In this document: in pieces, positions 57,608 through 64,000 of the stretch
Position numbering within the stretch: position 1 is the first letter of the stretch
How the letters are laid out: the number at the start of each line of letters is the position of its first letter
Made by a program: the position numbers and the translations under genes
NCBI GenBank assembly: GCA_964615375.1
Contig: CAZTOW010000012.1
Coordinates: 62,001-126,000, forward strand
DNA: 64,000 bases
Direction: 5' to 3'
Source of the DNA: CAZKWG01 sp964615375
GTDB lineage: Bacteria > Myxococcota_A > UBA796 > CAZKWG01
Notes under the pieces: generated by a model
What the model was told of the DNA's origin: nothing
The model's database searches: none
The model's input: only the letters and a program-made list of their open reading frames with translations

Positions 57608-58732
57608 CTACAGCTTCCTCACCAGGGAGTTGAGCTGGTTGAAATTGGTGGTGACCTGAGGCTGGATGCGCATGCCCTGCTTCTGATGGAACTTCAGGAG
57701 CTGGTTCCAGGCGCCCGTGATGCCGTCGCGCACGGCGGCGTAGTCTCGGCGCGCCACCCAGTCGCGGAGGTCGGCCACCGCGGGGGGGAGCTCGCCGCCG
57801 GCGTAGCAGGAGAGGATGCGGCCGAGGACCTGGTTGATCTCCTGCTGCACCGGGTCGAGCGGGATGACGTGCTCGTCGTCGAGCGCCGTCACCTCACCGT
57901 CGAGGGTGCGCAGGTCGGTCTCCGCCAGCGAGCGCCGCGGCACGGCCACGGTCGTCGCGTCCTGCGCGGGGACGGGGGCGGGCGTCGGGGGCGCCGCGGG
58001 CGTCGGGGTGAAGCTGACCGCGGGCGGGCGGGCCGGCTGGGCCGCGGGGACCACTGGCGGGGGCGGCGGCGGGGGCGGGGCGGCGCTCAGGGGCTCGGCG
58101 CTGGGGCTCAGGGGCTTGAGGTTGCGCTCCGCCAGGAAGGAGGCCGCGTTCCCGCCCATGTCCTCCAGGTCCGCCAGCCGCAGGCAGCCGCGGACCGCAT
58201 GCGCGCCCAGATCGTTCAGGCTCTCCACCACCTTGATCTTGCCCGTCGCGCTCGGGTCCAGCAGCACGGTGGGGGCGATGAGGATGTCGCTCTGCACGCG
58301 CCCGCGGCCCACGCGCACGCTGCGCAGGCCCTCCACCACGCGCGCGGTCAGCGAGGGCCCGTCGGCCAGGACCGACTCCGCCTTGATGCGCCCGGCGACC
58401 ACGTTGCCGCGCAGCTCCACGGACGCGCTGGCCTCCAGCTCGTCCACCGTGGCGTTGCCCTGCAGGCTCACCATCCGCCCGGAGACGCGGTTGACCCGCA
58501 GCGTCCCGCTCGCGCTCACGGTGCCCTGGGGCGCCTCCAGCCCGCCCGCGTCCAGGTCTCCCTGGACGATGACGTCGCCGCCGAGCGAGCGCACCCGCCC
58601 GAGCTTTGGATGGAGGTTGCCCTGGAGCACGATGTCGCCATCGAACTCGAGATCGATCCCCTCGGCGCCCGGGCTGAGCCGGAGGCCGGTGGGAACAGTG
58701 AAGACCTCTCGTCTGGCCGTGTGCTGCGCCAT
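57608..58732 (-). CDS. Bactofilin/polymer-forming-like beta-solenoid protein with helical C-terminus
   Basis: 374 residues, no signal peptide. Residues 15-150 contain regular short beta rungs with Gly/Val spacing (GDIVLQGNLHPKLGRV, GDVIVQGDLDAGGLE, GRMVSLQGNATVDELE), as in bactofilin-like or FapA-type right-handed solenoids. A Pro-rich linker (about 205-265) leads to a helical domain of about 100 residues (DPVQQEINQVLGRILSCY). It could form a cytoskeletal or polymeric scaffold with a regulatory tail. The exact family was not established. Confidence 0.7.
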   Translation of the reverse strand: MAQHTARREVFTVPTGLRLSPGAEGIDLEFDGDIVLQGNLHPKLGRVRSLGGDVIVQGDLDAGGLEAPQGTVSASGTLRVNRVSGRMVSLQGNATVDELEASASVELRGNVVAGRIKAESVLADGPSLTARVVEGLRSVRVGRGRVQSDILIAPTVLLDPSATGKIKVVESLNDLGAHAVRGCLRLADLEDMGGNAASFLAERNLKPLSPSAEPLSAAPPPPPPPPVVPAAQPARPPAVSFTPTPAAPPTPAPVPAQDATTVAVPRRSLAETDLRTLDGEVTALDDEHVIPLDPVQQEINQVLGRILSCYAGGELPPAVADLRDWVARRDYAAVRDGITGAWNQLLKFHQKQGMRIQPQVTTNFNQLNSLVRKL

Positions 58733-58823
58733 GAATGCCCCTCGCGAGCGCGGATCCTACTGGACCCGGGGCCCGGGGGCAAGTGCCTCGCGAGAGCCTG
58801 CGGTCTACGCTGGCTCGCCGCGA

Positions 58824-60146
58824 TCAGTGCCCGCCGTGCCGCTTGGGCCGCGCGTTCCACAGCGTGGCCATCAGGATCGCGCCGATGACGGAGAAGCCGA
58901 TCATGCTGGGGCCCCAGGAGCCCCAGCCGAGCTTGTCCAGCATCCAGCCCATGCCGAAGCCGGCCGCCGAGCCGCCCACGTACTGCATCCCGTCGAAGAG
59001 GCCCGCCGCCGTGGCCGCGGCGCGCTTGCCGCCGAAGTCCATGGACGCCGTGCCCGAGAGCATCGAGTGGACCATGCTGATGGCCAGCGAATTCAGCGTG
59101 AACGCCACGATGATCGCGTCGAGGCTGGGCGCCATCCAGATCACGGCCAGCGCGATCACCTGCAGGCAGTAGCCGATGAAGGCCACCGGGGCGCGCCTGT
59201 GCGAAAACACCCAGTCCGAGATGGTGCCGGCCACGAAGGCCCCGGCGATGCCGGCGAGCACGATGGCGAAGGCGCCCTTCTGGAAGATGGGGTTGTCCAG
59301 CTCGAGGTGGTGGACCTCCTGCATGTACCGGGGGAACCACTCCTCGAAGCCCTTGCGCACGAGGCCCGTGCAGAACTCGGCCACGGCGATGGTGATGGCC
59401 ACCGGGTTCGTGAACACGCGCTTCGCCACGTAGGCGAGCGTGATCTGCTCGGTCTCGGAGCTCGTCGCGTCCTGCGGATCGAAGTCCCCGAGCCCGGCGT
59501 CCTTGGGGCTGTCCTGGACGAAGAACCAGGTCAGCACCCCCATGAACGCGACCGCGATGGCAGGGATGAAGAATTTCCACTGCCAGGGCAGCGCGACCAC
59601 CGCCGCCGTCGTCAGCAGCGCGTAGACCGCGGCGCGCCCGCTCTGGATCATCGATCCGAAGATGGCGGAGAACACCCCGCGCTCGTTCACATGGAACCAG
59701 CCGGCGTTGACCTTGATGAGGGCCAGCGCGCTGTAGCTCTGGAAGTACATGTTCAGCGTCCACATGGACGCCAGGTAGACCAGCAGCGTGCTGGTCGTCC
59801 CGATCCCGCCCACGTAGGCGCCGAGGCCGAACATCAGGTTGAAGACCACCGCGCCGCTGGCGCCGATCAGCATCGCCTTGCGGCCGCCGATCCGGTCGGC
59901 GATGGGGCCGTTGAAGAAGGCGGAGAGGCCGTAGATCAGCGTGGACGTGGAGATGATCCAGCCGACGTCCGCCTTGTCCCAGCCGTACTGGTCGGAGAGC
60001 GCCTTGTTGGCGAAGGGGAAGTTGTACCGCGCCATGTACATGGCGGCGTAGGTGAAGCCCAGCGTGAGCCAGTTCAGCGCGCGGCGCTTCCTGAACTCGG
60101 GGGCGTGGTTGGGCGCGGCGCGGGAGGGGCTGTCGTTGTTGGACAT
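58824..60146 (-). CDS. MFS transporter of the organophosphate:phosphate antiporter (GlpT/UhpT-like) family
   Basis: 440 residues with about 12 membrane helices. The N-terminal RALNWLTLGFTYAAMYMARYNF and the loop GPIADRIGGRKAMLIGA match the family signature (GlpT: YxxxYxxRxNF and DRxGGRK). It probably exchanges a phosphorylated sugar or glycerol phosphate for phosphate across the inner membrane. Substrate is not assignable. Confidence 0.9.
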   Translation of the reverse strand: MSNNDSPSRAAPNHAPEFRKRRALNWLTLGFTYAAMYMARYNFPFANKALSDQYGWDKADVGWIISTSTLIYGLSAFFNGPIADRIGGRKAMLIGASGAVVFNLMFGLGAYVGGIGTTSTLLVYLASMWTLNMYFQSYSALALIKVNAGWFHVNERGVFSAIFGSMIQSGRAAVYALLTTAAVVALPWQWKFFIPAIAVAFMGVLTWFFVQDSPKDAGLGDFDPQDATSSETEQITLAYVAKRVFTNPVAITIAVAEFCTGLVRKGFEEWFPRYMQEVHHLELDNPIFQKGAFAIVLAGIAGAFVAGTISDWVFSHRRAPVAFIGYCLQVIALAVIWMAPSLDAIIVAFTLNSLAISMVHSMLSGTASMDFGGKRAAATAAGLFDGMQYVGGSAAGFGMGWMLDKLGWGSWGPSMIGFSVIGAILMATLWNARPKRHGGH

Positions 60147-60187
60147 GGCCGGGATCCTACTCCATCATCGTGGGCGGTCAAGGCGCG

Positions 60188-60922
60188 TCACGCGGGCGTC
60201 ACACGGGGACCCTCGGCGAGGCGCTCGGCGTACCAGCCGCGCAGGGCCTCGGCGCGGGGGTGCAGCTGGTCCTCACTCCAGTCCTGGGTGGAGATCTCCG
60301 GGAAGATCTCGAGCGTGAGCACGCCCCGTCGCGGAATCCACTCCGCGGGGGTCTGGAGCGCGTAGGCTCCGTGCAGCACCGTGGGCAGCAGCGGCGCGCG
60401 GGTCTCCAGCGCGAGCCGGAAGGCGCCCATCTTGAAGGGGAGCAGCTCCCCCGAGCGGCTGCGCGTGCCCTCCGGGAAGATGAGCACCGTCCTCGGGTGC
60501 GCCTCCATGGCCCGCGCCAGCCGCGCCACGCTCCGCCGGGCGCGCTCGGGGTTGCCCCGGTCCACGAAGACCTGCCCGGTCGCCCAGATCGCCTGTCCGA
60601 GCAGGGGGATGTAGAAGAACTCCTTCTTGACCAGCGCCAGCGCCGAGGGTGGGTTCAGCGCGGCGGCCACCTGCATGTCCAGGAAGGAGGCGTGGTTCAT
60701 CAGCATGATCCGCGAGCGCCGGGGGCTCAGGTGCTCCCGCCCCAGCACGCGCAGCTCCACGCCCCCGATCTTCAGCATCCCGCGCCCCCAGAGCCCGGCC
60801 CAGAGCTCGATCACCCGGTGCCCCTGGAGCCCGAGCGTCAGCAGCCCGGAGAGGATCACCAGGGGGAGGACCAGGGCCGACCAGAGCAGCACGGCGGGCC
60901 AGTAGAGGGCGCGGCGGATCAT
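60188..60922 (-). CDS. 1-acyl-sn-glycerol-3-phosphate acyltransferase-like (PlsC family)
   Basis: 244 residues from ATG 60922; the longer in-frame N-terminus is Arg/Ser-rich and lacks a ribosome site. One to two N-terminal helices precede the acyltransferase motifs NHASFLD (HX4D), FVDRGNPERAR and FPEGTRSRSG, plus the fourth motif LLPTVLHG. It acylates lysophosphatidic acid to phosphatidic acid, or a related lipid. It may be a second PlsC paralogue; that cannot be judged here. Confidence 0.9.
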   Translation of the reverse strand: MIRRALYWPAVLLWSALVLPLVILSGLLTLGLQGHRVIELWAGLWGRGMLKIGGVELRVLGREHLSPRRSRIMLMNHASFLDMQVAAALNPPSALALVKKEFFYIPLLGQAIWATGQVFVDRGNPERARRSVARLARAMEAHPRTVLIFPEGTRSRSGELLPFKMGAFRLALETRAPLLPTVLHGAYALQTPAEWIPRRGVLTLEIFPEISTQDWSEDQLHPRAEALRGWYAERLAEGPRVTPA

Positions 60923-61056
60923 CGCCCGCGCAGGATACCCCGAGCTCGGGTCGGGCGCGGAGAGCACGACGGCGCCGCGCTGCGCGGAGCTCGCGCTGGT
61001 GCGGGTCTTTTCGATGATGTATCTGTGCTGTTGGACGGCAATTCTCGGAGGCTGCG

Positions 61057-62037
61057 ATGCGCTTCCTGCTGCTGGCGCTCTTCGGCGCATGCACGGAGTA
61101 CGAGATCAAGAAGAAGGAGCCCTCCCTGGAGGGGGAGACGGCGGACACCGGCGATCCGGGTGGGGATCCCACGCCCGAGGACACCGACGACCCCTCAGAG
61201 CCCACCATCGTCGAGCAGGTGGACCAGTTCGACCTCTCCGACGAGATGGGCACGGATCTCCTGTTCTTCGGCGACACGAGCGGGTCGATGGCCGAGGAGC
61301 TGACGACCATGGGCGAGAAGATCACGACGCTCATCGACTCGCTGACGGTCTACACCGACGAGTGGCAGCTCATGGCGGTCACCGGGCCCACCGGCTGCGG
61401 GGTGACGGGCGTGCTCACGCCGGAGACCGCGGAGTACGCGGCCCTCTTCGCGACCGGCCTGCTCACGCCGCCGGGTACGGACGAGGTGGACGAGTGGGGG
61501 CTCTACAACGCCTGGCAGGCGGTGGAGGCCACCGACGAGGGCGAGTGCAACGCCGGCTTCCTGCGCGAGGACGCCCGGCTGCACATCATCTTCATCTCGG
61601 ACGAGGACGACAACTCGCCGGGCTGGGACGCGGGCGACCCGAGCTACTGGATGACCTACACCGACGCCATCTACGCGCGGAAGGGGGATCCGAACAAGCT
61701 GCGCTTCTCCGGCGTCATCGGGCCGACCCCCGACGGCTGCACGGGCGCCGAGCCCGGCACCGGCTACGCCGACGCGATCGAGGCCTTCGGCGGCACCGTG
61801 CTCTCCATCTGCGACGACTGGGCCTCCCAGGTCGAGCTGCTGGTGGACACCACCGTGCAGTACGACACGTTCACGCTCTCGCGCACGCCCATGGAGGGCA
61901 CGCTGGAGGTCTTCGTGAACGGCGACAACCGCTCCTCGGGCTGGAGCCACGACGAGACGCAGAACGCCGTCGTCTTCACCGAGGAGATCCCGGTGACCGG
62001 CGACAACGTCGAGATCTTCTACCTCGTCGAGACCTGA
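61057..62037 (+). CDS. Lipoprotein with von Willebrand A-like domain (copy 2)
   Basis: 326 residues; CGGAGG lies 5 bases before ATG 61057. The lipobox is LLALFGAC; an acidic Thr/Asp/Pro linker follows. The vWA-like domain begins LLFFGDTSGSMAEEL, with a MIDAS-type D-x-S-x-S, and contains HIIFISDEDDNSPGW. The C-terminal domain (GTLEVFVNGDNRSSGWSHDETQNAVVF) parallels that of copy 1 at 56182-57492, so they are paralogues. Surface location expected. Confidence 0.85.
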   Translation: MRFLLLALFGACTEYEIKKKEPSLEGETADTGDPGGDPTPEDTDDPSEPTIVEQVDQFDLSDEMGTDLLFFGDTSGSMAEELTTMGEKITTLIDSLTVYTDEWQLMAVTGPTGCGVTGVLTPETAEYAALFATGLLTPPGTDEVDEWGLYNAWQAVEATDEGECNAGFLREDARLHIIFISDEDDNSPGWDAGDPSYWMTYTDAIYARKGDPNKLRFSGVIGPTPDGCTGAEPGTGYADAIEAFGGTVLSICDDWASQVELLVDTTVQYDTFTLSRTPMEGTLEVFVNGDNRSSGWSHDETQNAVVFTEEIPVTGDNVEIFYLVET

Positions 62038-62040
62038 ACC

Positions 62041-63402
62041 CTACTTCGTGGTCTCGTCGCCGCTGACCGGGATGGCCAGGGGGGCCTCCTCGGGCGCGGC
62101 CTCGGCGGCGGGCGCGGCGGCCTGCTCCCCGCGGCCGTCGTCCCAGCCCTCGGGCGGCGTCCAGGTCTGGGGATCCGCGGCCTCGTACTCCTGCTGGGTC
62201 ACCCAGTAGCCCTCGACCCACTGCGTGCCGTCGAACCAGCCCGGGATCCAGACCTGGCCCGGGCGCTCCTCCGTCGGCTTCCAGAAGCCGGCGTGGTAGA
62301 TGCCGTCCTCGTCGAACCAGGCGGAGACCCAGGTGTAGTTCGCGCGGAACTCCGGCCGCCAGAAGCCCTCGTGCCAGGCCTCGCCGTCGAAGAAGCCCGG
62401 CTCCCAGACGTAGCCCGCGGGGCCCGCCGTGGTGGGCTCCCAGTGGCCGGGGATGTAGGTGCCGTCCGTCAGGTAGTAGCCCTCCACCCAGGTCCAGCCG
62501 GAGCGCGCCTCCGCGCGCCAGTAGCCGTCCACGTAGATCGCGCCCTGCCACCAGCCGGGCACGTAGACGTAGGTGACGCCGGGGTAGTAGACCGGGGCCG
62601 GGCCCACCGGCATCCAGTGGCCGGGCACCCACCAGCCGCCCGGGGCCCAGTAGCCGGGCACCCAGGTCCAGCCCGCGCGCGGGGGCGGGGCCCAGGTCAC
62701 CACCCAGGGGTGGACCTCGAAGCCGAAGCTCACCACCACATAGGTCGCCACCACCCAGCGGTAGTAGGGGTGGACGTACCAGCGGGTGTAGTAGGGGCGG
62801 TACCAGGTGTGGCCCGGGGGTGGGTGGCCCGCGGAGGGCGCCGGGCGGACGTGGTGGGGCGCCGGGCGCGTGTAGCGGTGATCATCGCGCGAGGAGAGCG
62901 GCGGCGGCGTGCGCGTGTGGCTCTCGTAGGAGCGCGTGTAGCCCTGGGGGCGGGCGCCGGGGACGGCGCGCGCGTCCGCCGGGGTGTTGCGCGGCTGGGC
63001 CGGGGTGGCGCCGCTCGGGGCGCTCCCAGGGCTGCTGGCCGTGTGGGGCGTCGCGCCCGGGCCTGCGTGCGGTGCGTCTGGGGCGTGGCCGCCGCCGGGC
63101 GAGCCGCCGGGGGAGGGCGGGCTCTGCGGGTTCGGCGCGTTGGGCACGGGCGCGTTGGGCGCGGGCGCGTCGCTCGGGGCGGGGCTCTTGCCCGAGGGGG
63201 GCATCCTCTTCTTGGCGCTGCGACCGCTGCCCTGTTCGCCGCCCTGCTTGCGGGCCTCCTGGGCCTCAGGTTCGCGCGCGGGCCGATCCGCGGTGGGGTC
63301 GTCCAGGCCGCGCGGCGCGGCGCCAGCCTCGGTCGAGACGAGGGCGAGGGCGGCCACGGCGAGGCCGCGCAGCGGAGACGAGGGGTTGCGGTGGGGAGAC
63401 AT
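62041..63402 (-). CDS. Secreted aromatic-repeat protein (YXWGXW-like repeats)
   Basis: 453 residues from ATG 63402, with AGGAGGG 6 bases upstream and a signal peptide (SPLRGLAVAALALVSTEAGA). Residues 30-190 are Pro/Ala/Gly/His-rich and disordered. Residues 195-410 have about ten 18-25 residue repeats with a Trp-x-Pro-Gly-Tyr/His-Trp core (TWVPGYWAPGGWWVPGHW, VWIPGWFDGTQWVEGYW). It resembles YXWGXW/BcpO-like repeat proteins of proteobacteria. Likely a cell-envelope or matrix-binding protein; mechanism unknown. Confidence 0.8.
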   Translation of the reverse strand: MSPHRNPSSPLRGLAVAALALVSTEAGAAPRGLDDPTADRPAREPEAQEARKQGGEQGSGRSAKKRMPPSGKSPAPSDAPAPNAPVPNAPNPQSPPSPGGSPGGGHAPDAPHAGPGATPHTASSPGSAPSGATPAQPRNTPADARAVPGARPQGYTRSYESHTRTPPPLSSRDDHRYTRPAPHHVRPAPSAGHPPPGHTWYRPYYTRWYVHPYYRWVVATYVVVSFGFEVHPWVVTWAPPPRAGWTWVPGYWAPGGWWVPGHWMPVGPAPVYYPGVTYVYVPGWWQGAIYVDGYWRAEARSGWTWVEGYYLTDGTYIPGHWEPTTAGPAGYVWEPGFFDGEAWHEGFWRPEFRANYTWVSAWFDEDGIYHAGFWKPTEERPGQVWIPGWFDGTQWVEGYWVTQQEYEAADPQTWTPPEGWDDGRGEQAAAPAAEAAPEEAPLAIPVSGDETTK

Positions 63403-63431
63403 GGAGATCCCTCCTGGCTCGAGACGCGGCT

Positions 63432-64000
63432 TCATAACACCTGTGGAGCGTGGGCTCCATCTTCGTGCTCCGCGTGGATGGCCACCGGGCGGATGCTGAA
63501 GGGCAGGTTCACGGTGCTGTCGAGGCGGTTGAGGGCGCGCTGGTAGCGGGTCCCGCGCCCGCCGCGCGCCACCGCCACCCGGTGCATGGCCTGGTGCCAG
63601 GCGACGACGTAGCGGTAGGGCGCGGGCACCGCCTTCCGCGCGGCGCGCAGGCCGCCGACCAGGGCGCCCCAGGCCCGCCGCTCGGTGGGTCCGAAGCGGA
63701 GCCCGTAGGCCTCCCGCCAGCGCTCGGGCAGCAGGGCGGCCGTGATCAGCTCGTCGAGCGGCCCGCGGGTGACCACGTTGTTGAACAGGTCGTGGACCAC
63801 CTCGCGGGCCTGGGGGGAGGCCATGAGCTCGTCCCCCTCCAGCATGGCCTGGAACCAGCGCTGGAAGCTGTCCCAGTCCGGCTGCCGGTGCTCAGGCAGG
63901 AGCCCGAACTGCATCCCCATGCGCATCGACTCCTGGTAGTAGCGGCGCTTCTCGTCCAGCGAGAGCGGGCGCACGAAGGTCTCGAAGACGTCCAGCCCGG
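63432..64000 (-). CDS. MpaB/DUF2236-type oxygenase, C-terminal part (partial)
   Basis: The open frame enters from the right edge without a start (GLDVFETFVRPLSLDEK precedes the GTG at 63974, so that GTG is probably internal). Visible features are RPLSLDEKRRYYQES, a run of helices and VAWHQAMHRVA. This matches the C-terminal half of the ER-bound oxygenase MpaB / rubber oxygenase family, which binds b-type heme through a conserved Arg and His lying mostly upstream. Substrate unknown. Confidence 0.7.
   Translation of the reverse strand, partial: GLDVFETFVRPLSLDEKRRYYQESMRMGMQFGLLPEHRQPDWDSFQRWFQAMLEGDELMASPQAREVVHDLFNNVVTRGPLDELITAALLPERWREAYGLRFGPTERRAWGALVGGLRAARKAVPAPYRYVVAWHQAMHRVAVARGGRGTRYQRALNRLDSTVNLPFSIRPVAIHAEHEDGAHAPQVL

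Overview
The window is about 70% GC, almost fully coding, and reads like a Gram-negative myxobacterium-type genome (Myxococcota / former Deltaproteobacteria). Signs of this are an Oar-like TonB-dependent receptor, many small lipoproteins with Asp/Thr-rich linkers, two MopE-type proteins with DCDD repeats and Cys-TM-Arg C-terminal sorting tails, an outer-membrane barrel of the kind common in myxobacteria, kdsA (LPS Kdo synthesis) and two hsp70 genes. No insertion sequence, phage, CRISPR array, rRNA or convincing tRNA was seen.

Layout. 1-6958 (minus strand): a co-directional block with a TonB-dependent receptor, a lipoprotein, and a four-gene cassette that copies the logic of the Gram-positive Dlt D-alanylation system: a 64-residue DltX-like membrane peptide, an adenylation-carrier fusion (DltA+DltC logic), an SGNH protein (DltD logic) and an MBOAT protein (DltB logic, cut by the window edge). 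7021-10641 (plus): xthA, a CobW-type metallochaperone and an aconitase-superfamily enzyme. 10646-26578: lipoproteins, clpB, ftsH, the tandem MopE-like pair, a PGM1-like ATP-grasp ligase, an exopolysaccharide-initiating sugar-phosphate transferase divergent from kdsA, and a coiled-coil ferredoxin. 26730-29565: gamma-glutamylcyclotransferase-like protein and a divergent pair (winged-helix protein / AAA-like protein lacking its Walker A residues).

29566-31052 has no credible protein gene. It holds an exact-consensus sigma54 promoter (29749-29764), then about 1.13 kb of purine-rich, hairpin-dense sequence whose two ends are complementary over 17 bp, then an intrinsic terminator (30911-30955). I interpret it as a sigma54-dependent giant structured noncoding RNA of a family I do not recognise. 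This and the Dlt-like acylation cassette are the two strongest candidates for an undescribed system.

31053-38737: ligA, acylphosphatase, a lipoprotein, a TrmJ-like methyltransferase overlapping an Hsp70 with an unusual disordered tail, a short unknown protein and a zinc alcohol dehydrogenase. 38742-49278 (minus): hemW, grpE-dnaK-dnaJ with a dyad in front of grpE, an LpoA-like lipoprotein, thiL and two CNNM/CorC-type membrane proteins. 49332-64000: a two-domain M16 peptidase that seems to start at CTG, envelope-related proteins (SRPBCC, TPR, barrel, two vWA lipoproteins, bactofilin-like), an OPA-type transporter, a PlsC-type acyltransferase, an aromatic-repeat secreted protein, and the 3' part of an MpaB/DUF2236-type oxygenase running off the end. 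Many genes overlap by 1-8 bases, which supports operons.
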